A DNA stretch of 12,658 bases from CAYUBI01 sp964443005 (GTDB lineage: Bacteria; Margulisbacteria; Riflemargulisbacteria; GWF2-35-9; CAYUBI01): assembly GCA_964443005.1 (NCBI GenBank), contig CAYUBI010000070.1, forward strand, positions 1 through 12,658, written 5' to 3'. Shown here in pieces: positions 6,455 through 12,658 of the stretch. Position 1 is the first letter of the stretch. Each line of letters begins with the position of its first letter. Below the pieces are notes generated by a model that worked only from the letters and a program-made list of their open reading frames with translations, had not been told where the DNA came from and did no database searches. The position numbers and the translations under genes are program-made.

Positions 6455-8143
6455 ACTATATACGAGCATTTTTTCAACCTTAACCTCTTTGCCTTCAAAA
6501 ACAATGGCCAGCTTCATCATTTGCGTAACACCTAGACTTTGCAGTTCATTGGCATATTGCTGGTCTTCGATTTGCTTAAAAGCTACGGCAATTGCTTGCT
6601 CAATAGTTTCATGCTTGCGGATATTCACTTTTTTAAACTCAATAATAATCCCTAGCTTTGCTCGATCTTTAGGTATTAACATCACGTCATAACGTCCATA
6701 TCCTGATTCGCGGTTGCTTCGCAACTCATGCGTGTCCGACAGCAACACCAAAAGCCCAATCACAAAAGCATGATATACTTTTTCGCTTTCCTGTCCAAAA
6801 TCGTGATAGCTAAATATCTTTAATATAGTTTCCTGGAAAATCGTTTCAAATGTTTCAATATCACCTTCGATTAATGCTTTTAACATAAACCGCTGAGTTT
6901 CATTATTAATTCGTTCAACAAACCATCTCTCAACAAAATTACGATACATCATACGCACTTCACGATTGGGTATAGCTAAATCATAAAACCTAGTTTCACC
7001 ATTATTAATCGTCCATTCATTCACAAATTTCAAGTAACCACTAAATAACAAAAAACTCCAAATAACGTCATCTTTTTGTCCTACGTCAGCATATATAATA
7101 GTTTCTTCGATTTTTTTAGCAATCACTTTCCCGCTGATTAAAGCTTCCATTTCAGGTTTTAAAAGTTGATTATTGTCAGTTAAAAGCTTTTCAATTAAAG
7201 CATTATCCGCAGTATTTACCCAATACGGAATTAATTTTTTATCTTTACTATCCATAAAATTCAAGATAGACCAGGGATTATAAATAACAGTATTGCCAAA
7301 TTTGTATCCGTTATACCAATTTTGCATATCAAGCAGGTGATTAACCAACTGATACATCTCCAGTGCTAATTGTAATTCCGGTTCTGTTAAACCAAATTTA
7401 TCATCAAACTCTGAAGATAAGATGGTATATACGCCCAAGTTATTCAAACCAGAAAAAATTGATTCTTTTGCTACGCGTAGGATACCGGTCAACACACCTT
7501 TTTCTACAGAAGCATTATCCTTGAGTGCTGCACTCAACAGATTACGAATAAAACAAATATTATCTTCATAATAATCATTCAAATATCCAGCTTGAATGGG
7601 AGTATCGTATTCATCAATCAGCAAAACAACTTTTTTCTGATGAAAGCGTTGCAGATACTGTGTCAGATTCTTAAGGCTGTTTTCATAATCTGACTGCGAG
7701 CCAGCTAAGTTAATGATGGCTTCAAAATACAATTTCTCTTGAGGTTTCAAGCAATCTCCAACTAACACATAATCATGCCTAAGATATTCTGCTTGAATAA
7801 TTTCGTGTAGCTTGCATAAACAATCTTGCCACGTTCGTTCCTTTACATCTTTAAATGTCAAAAAAATAACGGGGTAACTTCCCTGCTTTTGAGTATATTC
7901 TTCGCCTTGATTTAAGATAGCAAGCCCTTTAAAAAGAGAGACATTAGAAATAACAGTTTTTTCAAAATAATAGCGTAGAGTGGAAAGATTTAAGGTTTTT
8001 CCAAACCGACGCGGACGTGTAATTAGGATAATCTTGGCAGATATATCAATGGTTTCTTTAATAAATAAACTTTTATCAATGTAAAAAAAGTTGCTTTCTC
8101 TTAGTTCTTTGAAATCAGAAATGCCAATCGGAATCTTTTGCAT
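6449..8143 (-). CDS. AAA-ATPase-like/PD-(D/E)XK nuclease superfamily protein (PF09820 + PF08011)
   Basis: This complete 564-residue protein starts MQKIPIGI with FFYIDK at 19-24. Walker A is RPRRFGKT (43-50) and Walker B is VVLLIDEYDTP (172-182). The conserved SIFSGLNNLG (228-237) and WYNGYKFG (276-283) follow. The C-terminal nuclease-like core has YGRYDVML (482-489) and GIIIEFKKV (498-506), giving Asp485, Glu502 and Lys504 as the D-ExK signature; AFKQIEDQQY (521-530) is the usual helix after it. It is thus a full-length family member with an apparently intact active site. Biological role and target are unknown; mobile-element domestication and defence have been considered for such proteins. 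No Shine-Dalgarno sequence precedes the ATG, but TATAAT lies 5 nt upstream of it. The stop TGA (6449-6451) lies inside the last codons of the converging repeat gene. It is a paralogue of the partial gene at 1-724. Confidence 0.95.
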   Translation of the reverse strand: MQKIPIGISDFKELRESNFFYIDKSLFIKETIDISAKIILITRPRRFGKTLNLSTLRYYFEKTVISNVSLFKGLAILNQGEEYTQKQGSYPVIFLTFKDVKERTWQDCLCKLHEIIQAEYLRHDYVLVGDCLKPQEKLYFEAIINLAGSQSDYENSLKNLTQYLQRFHQKKVVLLIDEYDTPIQAGYLNDYYEDNICFIRNLLSAALKDNASVEKGVLTGILRVAKESIFSGLNNLGVYTILSSEFDDKFGLTEPELQLALEMYQLVNHLLDMQNWYNGYKFGNTVIYNPWSILNFMDSKDKKLIPYWVNTADNALIEKLLTDNNQLLKPEMEALISGKVIAKKIEETIIYADVGQKDDVIWSFLLFSGYLKFVNEWTINNGETRFYDLAIPNREVRMMYRNFVERWFVERINNETQRFMLKALIEGDIETFETIFQETILKIFSYHDFGQESEKVYHAFVIGLLVLLSDTHELRSNRESGYGRYDVMLIPKDRAKLGIIIEFKKVNIRKHETIEQAIAVAFKQIEDQQYANELQSLGVTQMMKLAIVFEGKEVKVEKMLVYSL

Positions 8144-8148
8144 ACTTT

Positions 8149-8178
8149 ATTATATGATTTTAGAGGCAAAAAACGCAA
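8149..8178 (-). promoter_or_regulatory. Promoter of the AAA-ATPase/PD-(D/E)XK gene, near-leaderless
   Basis: On the minus strand a perfect TATAAT (8149-8154) ends 5 nt before the ATG at 8143. A poor -35, TTGCGT (8173-8178, 3/6), lies 18 bp upstream. Transcription would begin within a base or two of the A of the ATG, and no ribosome site is present. Confidence 0.5.
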
Positions 8179-8193
8179 GTCAGAAATGAATAT

Positions 8194-8225
8194 AAAAAAA
8201 GCGATCCATGATGATCGCTTTTTTT
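8194..8225 (-). terminator. Strong rho-independent terminator of the recD2 operon, symmetrical
   Basis: Seven A, GCGATC, a 6-nt loop, GATCGC and seven T form a perfect 13-bp stem (8194-8206 with 8213-8225). Because A and T runs flank both sides it can work on both strands. On the minus strand it ends transcripts of the helicase gene about 100 nt after its stop at 8326, and it insulates the promoter of the AAA-ATPase gene just beyond. Confidence 0.92.
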
Positions 8226-8325
8226 ATCTCTTCGGCTCCCATTTTCCCCACAGTTAAGGTATGCCACCCAACGGAAAATCTAAACATTTCAATACATTTA
8301 TTATTTATAATATGTCAGCACTAAT

Positions 8326-10635
8326 CTAAATCAGCCGCATCACTGTATCACGAACAGTTACGTCTTTGCGTTTGCACGCGCTTTGAAAAGCAGCTTTTTC
8401 ACCCACCAAAATACATTTGTCTTTTGCACGCGTAACTGCTGTATATAATAATTTGTTATTTAACATCATAAAGTGCGAAAACGTCATAGGAATCAGCACA
8501 TGTTGGTATTCACTTCCTTGCGTTTTATGAATAGTTAAAGCATAAGCTAACCGCAATAAATCTCGTGCTTCATCAAATGTGTACTCTACAACCAACTCAT
8601 CATTGGGATAAAAAACAAATAAAAGATCTTCGTGAGTATTTATTTGAAAAAGAAGCCCGACCATTCCATTAAACACACGTTTGCGTTGAACACTATTTTC
8701 TTTATTTTCACTTTTAAAATCCTTAACTGCATAACAATCCATATCCTGATTCTGAATATGAATCACCTTATCAAAAAGATTAAATTTAATAAAACCAAGG
8801 TCCAGCTTATCAATGGGATTAACCTGCGCATTTAAAATTGATTGCAATTCTAAATTAAGATTTTCTGCACCTAAAACACCACTTTTAATAGGTGTAATCA
8901 CTTGGAAATAAGTGATTAATTGCCGAATATTTTTTTGTTTTAGAAATAAAGAAAGCTGAGTTTTGTAAACAGTTGCCTGAGCTAAAATATACTGTAAAAT
9001 TTTTTTTCCATTGTTATCTCGTAATTCTTTTAGTTCATAATCTTTTAACGTATTTTTCAAAGCATAATAATTAGGAATCGATTGATCTTCAAAATGAAAA
9101 TCCTGAAAATCATTTCGTAAGTAACCCTCTGGAACACGCGCTTCCCGAATATCATTAGCAAATAATGTAATTACCTTATCTTCGGATTGTCGGTATATTT
9201 TTGTTAATTCAACAAAAGGAACAATTTTCTTGTGTAATAAATCATGAAAAGGATTACCTGCCCCAATGGGCGCCAGTTGTGCAGGATCACCTACCAAAAT
9301 AAATAGCGTATCCGAAGGAATCGCAACCAGCAACTTATATAACAACTCGCTATTAACCATTGATGACTCATCTACCAAAAGAACCTTGTACGGGAGCAAA
9401 TTTCCACTTTTTTCAGCTTGCATGAGCAAACTCTGAATGGTAGATGCAGAAAAACCACTTGTTTTACGAATGCGATCTGAAGCAATGCCGCTGAGTGCGC
9501 AACACATAATCGTTTCTCGGGCATAGCGTTGCGTTAATAAATTTAAAATTGCACGACTAATCGTAGATTTGCCTGTTCCTGCATAGCCACACAAAATTAG
9601 CGCATGATAACCTTCATCAACTAACCGAATCATTGATTTTTGCTCAGGACTCAAAACAATAGCCATCAACATTTCCTGTTCGGAAATATATTGTTCAATA
9701 TTTGGAACAATTGGCAATGATCGAAGCTGAGTTTTAACAGTCATCACGTCTAAAATCGTTTTTTCAGCCATAAATAAAAAAGACGTTGTTAATTTATCTT
9801 CTGGCAAAAACACAATTTTGCGCTGAGACTCCATTGTACGCAATAAATCATCAATTTGCCCATTTGTAACCAACCCTGTTGACTCTGGTTCTGCTTCATC
9901 TGTCAATTCAACTACCAGACGTTGATAAATCTCAGTTTTCAACATACAACTATTACCTTCATCATACGTATAACCCAAAATAACATATTCAATGCAAGCG
10001 ATAATACGAAACGGGCTGTCCCAAGCAATACCCATACGTCGAGCAATTTTATCTGCAGTTTTAAACCCAATACCCTTGACCTCTGTTAACAAATACGGGT
10101 TTTCTTTAATTTTAGATGAAATCGTACTGTCACCCTGAAAATGACGATAAATACGATTAACAATAGCTTGAGAAGCACCATAAGGAATTAAAACATCAGC
10201 AATTTCTTTTAAACATCGAAATTGATTCCATGAATTCAGAATCATTTTTAGCTTTTTTTGCTTGATACCTTTATTTGAAACAAGCTCTTGGGGATTTTTT
10301 TCAAGAATGATTTCGAGCTGTTCTTCACCATAACGTGCTAGCAGCTCTTTAGCTAATTTTTTCCCAATGCCTTTGACAATGCGACATAAAAAATAAAACA
10401 GCTTGCTTTCATTAACAGCAAATTCGTCAAACTGAAACTGCATGCCAAATTTTTTAGTATGCTGCCACGAACCTTTTGCAACAAACTGCGCACCATCCAA
10501 ATTAACCTGAGTATCCACCAACATTCCACATAATGTTTCACTTTGAGTTGTACGCATAACTGTATAACCATTTTCTGCGTTTTGATAAACTATATTATGA
10601 ACTGTCCCCCTCAACTCACGTGAAGGATCCGTCAT
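8326..10635 (-). CDS. recD2: RecD2-type SF1B 5'-3' DNA helicase
   Basis: This 769-residue protein has the RecD2 layout. An N-terminal OB-like region (1-75; ENGYTVMR at 21-28, KKFGMQF at 61-67) is followed by helix-hairpin-helix segments (VKGIGKKLAKELL 87-99; VKGIGFKTADKIARR 186-200). The helicase core has motif I CGYAGTGKST (349-358), motif II LLVDESSM (419-426), motif III VGDPAQLAPIG (448-458), YRQSE (481-485), TPIKSGVLGAENLN (581-594), IHKTQGSEY (702-710) and YTAVTRAKDK (731-740). RecD2 works alone, not in RecBCD, as a 5'-3' helicase in replication and repair. The stretch after motif I reads CCALSGIASDRIRK instead of the usual APTGRAAKRL type. The start at 10635 is 5 nt after the stop of the upstream 122-residue gene and has no clear Shine-Dalgarno sequence, so translational coupling is likely. 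The operon ends at the hairpin at 8194-8225. Confidence 0.93.
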   Translation of the reverse strand: MTDPSRELRGTVHNIVYQNAENGYTVMRTTQSETLCGMLVDTQVNLDGAQFVAKGSWQHTKKFGMQFQFDEFAVNESKLFYFLCRIVKGIGKKLAKELLARYGEEQLEIILEKNPQELVSNKGIKQKKLKMILNSWNQFRCLKEIADVLIPYGASQAIVNRIYRHFQGDSTISSKIKENPYLLTEVKGIGFKTADKIARRMGIAWDSPFRIIACIEYVILGYTYDEGNSCMLKTEIYQRLVVELTDEAEPESTGLVTNGQIDDLLRTMESQRKIVFLPEDKLTTSFLFMAEKTILDVMTVKTQLRSLPIVPNIEQYISEQEMLMAIVLSPEQKSMIRLVDEGYHALILCGYAGTGKSTISRAILNLLTQRYARETIMCCALSGIASDRIRKTSGFSASTIQSLLMQAEKSGNLLPYKVLLVDESSMVNSELLYKLLVAIPSDTLFILVGDPAQLAPIGAGNPFHDLLHKKIVPFVELTKIYRQSEDKVITLFANDIREARVPEGYLRNDFQDFHFEDQSIPNYYALKNTLKDYELKELRDNNGKKILQYILAQATVYKTQLSLFLKQKNIRQLITYFQVITPIKSGVLGAENLNLELQSILNAQVNPIDKLDLGFIKFNLFDKVIHIQNQDMDCYAVKDFKSENKENSVQRKRVFNGMVGLLFQINTHEDLLFVFYPNDELVVEYTFDEARDLLRLAYALTIHKTQGSEYQHVLIPMTFSHFMMLNNKLLYTAVTRAKDKCILVGEKAAFQSACKRKDVTVRDTVMRLI

Positions 10636-10640
10636 TTCAG

Positions 10641-11009
10641 TTAAACCGGTTCATTCCCAATATTATCGCCCATAACTCCAGCAGGAATAACTACAATATG
10701 TTCCAGCCCATTATCTCCAATTTTAAATCGCACATTTTGCTCATAATCAGTAATAATAACGCTACGATCCGGTCGATAATCAAAATACGTACAATTTCCT
10801 GGTAATTTAATTTTCAAGGGATTTTCTGCTGATGGAAGATTTGTTACGAGGTTTTGAATCTGACAAATCATGCCTCGTTTTAGCTCTAATTTAGTTAAGA
10901 AAATAATACCAGAGGGCGCTGCCTCAACAACATTTTCTTTTCCTTCACCCGATTGCTTTGCTTCATGAAGTCCTGCTACTAATGAATCAATATCTAAATT
11001 CGCTGACAT
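10641..11009 (-). CDS. Conserved-looking hypothetical protein, 122 residues, coupled to recD2
   Basis: I do not recognise this family. The first 32 residues are polar, charged and probably flexible (KQSGEGKENV at 18-27). Residues 33-115 alternate hydrophobic and polar positions like a small beta-rich domain (GIIFLTKLELKRGM, KIKLPGNCTYFDYRPDRSV, EHIVVIPAGV). There is no signal peptide, membrane segment or cysteine cluster. It is a real gene by several signs: an AAAGGA ribosome site 7 nt before the ATG at 11009, a TATAAT just upstream, and a stop 5 nt before the start of recD2. The tight spacing says it is expressed with the helicase and may modulate it or act in the same repair or replication step; that is inference. 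Confidence 0.8.
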   Translation of the reverse strand: MSANLDIDSLVAGLHEAKQSGEGKENVVEAAPSGIIFLTKLELKRGMICQIQNLVTNLPSAENPLKIKLPGNCTYFDYRPDRSVIITDYEQNVRFKIGDNGLEHIVVIPAGVMGDNIGNEPV

Positions 11010-11016
11010 TATTCGA

Positions 11017-11022
11017 TCCTTT
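11017..11022 (-). promoter_or_regulatory. Ribosome binding site of the 122-residue gene
   Basis: The minus strand reads AAAGGA 7 nt before the ATG at 11009, which fixes the start of the operon's first gene. Confidence 0.7.
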
Positions 11023-11027
11023 CAACT

Positions 11028-11033
11028 ATTATA
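11028..11033 (-). promoter_or_regulatory. -10 element of the hypothetical-recD2 operon
   Basis: A perfect TATAAT on the minus strand lies 18 nt before the ATG at 11009. No convincing -35 is visible at 16-18 bp. The start point would be near 11021, within the ribosome site, so a start a few bases upstream or another promoter is possible. Confidence 0.4.
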
Positions 11034-11038
11034 TATTT

Positions 11039-11260
11039 TCAATTGCGAGTACGGATCACAATGATTATCTCATCCAAACGAATACCTATAACTATATTTT
11101 GTAGCATTGACCCCATATTGTCAATTAATAGTCTTGTAGCAGCAACAGCACGTCGACAGTGCCTAATAATTGAAGGGATTAATAAAGTGTATCGATTCAT
11201 ATCATGGTGGTGACACTTTATGGTTACGCTTTTAGGTACTTCTTCGTTTTTCCAATCAAT
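11039..11260 (-). pseudogene. Possible gene remnant, 73 stop-free codons in a 330-bp gap
   Basis: The gap 11010-11339 holds no intact gene. On its minus strand, 73 codons lie between a TAG (11261-11263) and a TGA (11039-11041). The reading is protein-like: it begins IDWKNEEVPKSVTIKC, continues through RYTLLIPSIIRHCRRAV and ends LDEIIIVIRTRN. The only ATG (11198-11200) would give 53 residues and has no ribosome site. I recognise no family. The local base composition is closer to coding than to the AT-rich spacers elsewhere in the window. It may be a decayed gene tail or chance. Confidence 0.25.
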
Positions 11261-11265
11261 CTACA

Positions 11266-11300
11266 ATCGGAGTTTCCGATATCCAAAAAGTGATCTTTTT
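11266..11300 (-). terminator. Two small hairpins downstream of the tail-fibre gene, weak terminator candidate
   Basis: AAAAAG (11285-11290) and CTTTTT (11295-11300) pair around 4 nt. ATCGGA (11266-11271) and TCCGAT (11275-11280) pair perfectly around 3 nt. On the minus strand both lie 40-75 nt after the stop of the S74 gene. Neither combines a GC-rich stem with a T tract, so termination here is a guess. Confidence 0.3.
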
Positions 11301-11339
11301 TAAGCTTTCCATCCTGCATCAAAGAGTCATTTAAAAAGC

Positions 11340-12658
11340 CTATTTAGCTAATAACCGCTTAATCTCTGTTATTTCTTTTTCTAAGGTTTTTAGCTTCGCG
11401 TCATACGCAGCTTTTAGTGCCTTAATTTCTGAATCTTTTTCAACTTTAAGCGCGGTAATATCAGTATCCTTTTGCGCCTTAAGTTCTTTAACTGCTTCGA
11501 TAAGAATACCAGAAAATTTATCGTAAGCAACGGCCTTAAACCCGTCGTTGCCTTCTTTTACTAGTTGTGGATATATCTTCTCTACTTCTTGAGCAATAAC
11601 GCCTATTTGATCCCCTTCCTCAAATTGACGGGCCGGAAATTCATTTATTCGCCATTCATAATTTACGCCCCTGAGCTGCATAACCTTATTGAGCGAATCG
11701 TCCAGCGTTTTTATATTTTTTTTGAATCGTTTATCACTACTTAAAGCGACTCCGGCCGCTCTTACATAAGTACTGGAATTTATGTCTCCAGCAACATCAA
11801 GCCTATAAGCCGGCGACGCAGTGCCAATACCAACGTTGCCAGCATTATTAATGCGCATTCTTTGAATTGAAGTAGTAGACCCACCAGGTGTTGTCCAAAA
11901 CACCAAACTAGTAGGCAAACTCCCGACTCCTGGCGACCCGTCAATAAATGAATCTATTTTTGTAGTTTGATAAAAGTCAGTTCCATCAAATGCCCGAAAA
12001 GATATAAGACCTATTTCATCGGAAGCATTTATAATTAATGGATTTGCATATGTCCCTCTTGCTTTAAAAATTGAAAACTGAGGAGAATAACTAGTATTTT
12101 GATAACTTGACATTGAAAAATCTCTTTTCCCTGATGAAACTGCTGAATCTGCATTTACTTGAAAAGCATCATCAGACCTTCCTGATGTTGTTAATATACC
12201 CAACGTTCCAACGCTAACGTTTCCTCCAGCGTACGAAAGAGTATTAACAACAACTCCATTAACAAGTAACGTTGATGCATTAACTGGACCCGCCACATCA
12301 AGCTTGTAAGCAGGACTCGTGGTCCCAATCCCCACATTACCATTTTGTAAAATTGTCATGGCATCCGTAAACGTTATTGGATTTCCGACCGTTCCGCCAT
12401 TGGGAGCGGTTTTAAATGTAAAGCCACCGCGATCAAAATAGAACCGCGATGCATAATCACTACTCAAATAATTATAAACACCTGTTGTTGTGGTATTCTT
12501 ATATCCGTAACCAATTGAACCATAATCCCCGCCAGAACCTCCAGCTGTTATCCTAGAAAGCGCAACACCACTTTCATCGCCAACATACAAAGATCCAGCT
12601 ACGTTTAGCTTCCCCACCGGACTCGTTGTCCCAATCCCCACATTACCGTTCTTAATAA
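11340..12658 (-). CDS. Tail-fibre-like surface protein with peptidase S74 chaperone domain, 5' part outside the window
   Basis: At least 439 codons are visible; the frame continues unbroken past 12658, so the true start is beyond the edge and the GTG at 12641 is simply the Val of a GNVGIGTTSP repeat. Numbering from that Val, there are three copies of an 18-residue motif (GNVGIGTTSP then KLDVAG or similar), separated by beta-rich Gly/Ser/Thr stretches typical of trimeric fibres. The S74 intramolecular chaperone domain spans about 299-390: SSDKRFKKNI (301-310), with the self-cleavage serine and nearby lysine, then IGVIAQEVEKIYPQLV (346-361), then the AVAYDKF and LIEAVKEL helices. A heptad-rich coiled coil (about 385-433) closes the protein. 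In this family the domain trimerises the fibre and then cuts itself off. Such proteins occur in phages and also as bacterial surface proteins; no phage structural gene is beside it here. The gene is richer in G+C than its neighbours. Confidence 0.92.
   Translation of the reverse strand, partial: IKNGNVGIGTTSPVGKLNVAGSLYVGDESGVALSRITAGGSGGDYGSIGYGYKNTTTTGVYNYLSSDYASRFYFDRGGFTFKTAPNGGTVGNPITFTDAMTILQNGNVGIGTTSPAYKLDVAGPVNASTLLVNGVVVNTLSYAGGNVSVGTLGILTTSGRSDDAFQVNADSAVSSGKRDFSMSSYQNTSYSPQFSIFKARGTYANPLIINASDEIGLISFRAFDGTDFYQTTKIDSFIDGSPGVGSLPTSLVFWTTPGGSTTSIQRMRINNAGNVGIGTASPAYRLDVAGDINSSTYVRAAGVALSSDKRFKKNIKTLDDSLNKVMQLRGVNYEWRINEFPARQFEEGDQIGVIAQEVEKIYPQLVKEGNDGFKAVAYDKFSGILIEAVKELKAQKDTDITALKVEKDSEIKALKAAYDAKLKTLEKEITEIKRLLAK
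11787..12647 (-). repeat. Three dispersed 54-bp repeats coding GNVGIGTTSP...VAG
   Basis: The copies lie at 12594-12647, 12288-12341 and 11787-11840. The first two are closest at DNA level: bases 12313-12344 and 12619-12650 differ at only 2 of 32 positions. The third is more diverged. They mark repeated fibre modules within the S74 protein gene. Confidence 0.8.

Noticed and set aside
6441..6692. Plus-strand open frame over the 3' end of the AAA-ATPase gene
   Set aside because: It is antisense to the conserved nuclease-like core and has no supporting features. The same applies to plus-strand frames at 8632-8835 and 10620-10805.
976..8143. Restriction-modification or defence island made of the methyltransferase and the ATPase/nuclease-like proteins
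   Set aside because: The methyltransferase lacks the NPPY-type motif of amino-methylating DNA enzymes, the genes are in separate and opposing units, and srkA and the ABC-F gene lie between them.
10353..10571. Minus-strand frame inside recD2
   Set aside because: It is an alternate frame within the N-terminal region of the helicase gene, with no ribosome site.
12639..12641. GTG as the start of the S74 protein
   Set aside because: The frame is open to the window edge and this GTG encodes the Val of a repeated GNVGIGTTSP motif, so it is internal.
11340..12658. Calling the right end a prophage
   Set aside because: A single S74 fibre-like gene is not enough; such proteins also occur as bacterial surface proteins and no other phage gene is seen.

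Overview
The window looks like chromosomal DNA of an AT-rich gammaproteobacterium that uses the standard genetic code (TAA, TGA and TAG all end genes). The best lineage pointer is a clear SrkA (YihE/RdoA) kinase homologue. The AT bias, two AAA-ATPase-like/PD-(D/E)XK paralogues and a solenoid repeat protein fit a host-associated lineage such as Legionellales. That placement is inference; there is no rRNA or other decisive marker.

Left part (1-3691). A minus-strand AAA-ATPase-like gene runs off the left edge and has a good promoter and ribosome site. Divergent from it are a class I SAM methyltransferase with a long unrecognised N-terminal region (976-2298) and srkA (2342-3292). srkA has an extended -10 placed so that its mRNA would begin at the ATG. 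Directly after srkA is a broken ribbon-helix-helix (CopG-type) antitoxin-like gene, with two adjacent stops in one reading frame and no toxin gene beside it.

Middle part (3692-8325). An ABC-F ATPase is followed by a protein built from eight gap-free 27-residue helical repeats plus a partial ninth. The repeat gene converges on, and overlaps by 6 bp, a complete AAA-ATPase-like/PD-(D/E)XK protein on the minus strand, a paralogue of the one at the left edge. A strong bidirectional hairpin terminator (8194-8225) separates this gene from the next minus-strand unit.

Right part (8326-12658). A two-gene minus-strand operon holds a 122-residue protein of unknown function and a RecD2-type SF1B helicase, 5 bp apart. 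Upstream is a 330-bp gap with hairpins and a 73-codon open stretch that may be a gene remnant. The window ends inside a minus-strand tail-fibre-like protein with GNVGIGTTSP repeats, a peptidase S74 chaperone domain and a terminal coiled coil. This gene is visibly richer in G+C than the rest.

The genes do not form one obvious pathway: stress kinase, translation-associated ATPase, DNA helicase, methyltransferase and accessory proteins sit in short independent units. No transposase, tRNA, rRNA or CRISPR array was seen. I did not find a convincing new multi-gene system. The best leads are the 27-residue repeat protein, the unknown protein coupled to RecD2, the N-terminal region of the methyltransferase, and several start codons that appear leaderless.
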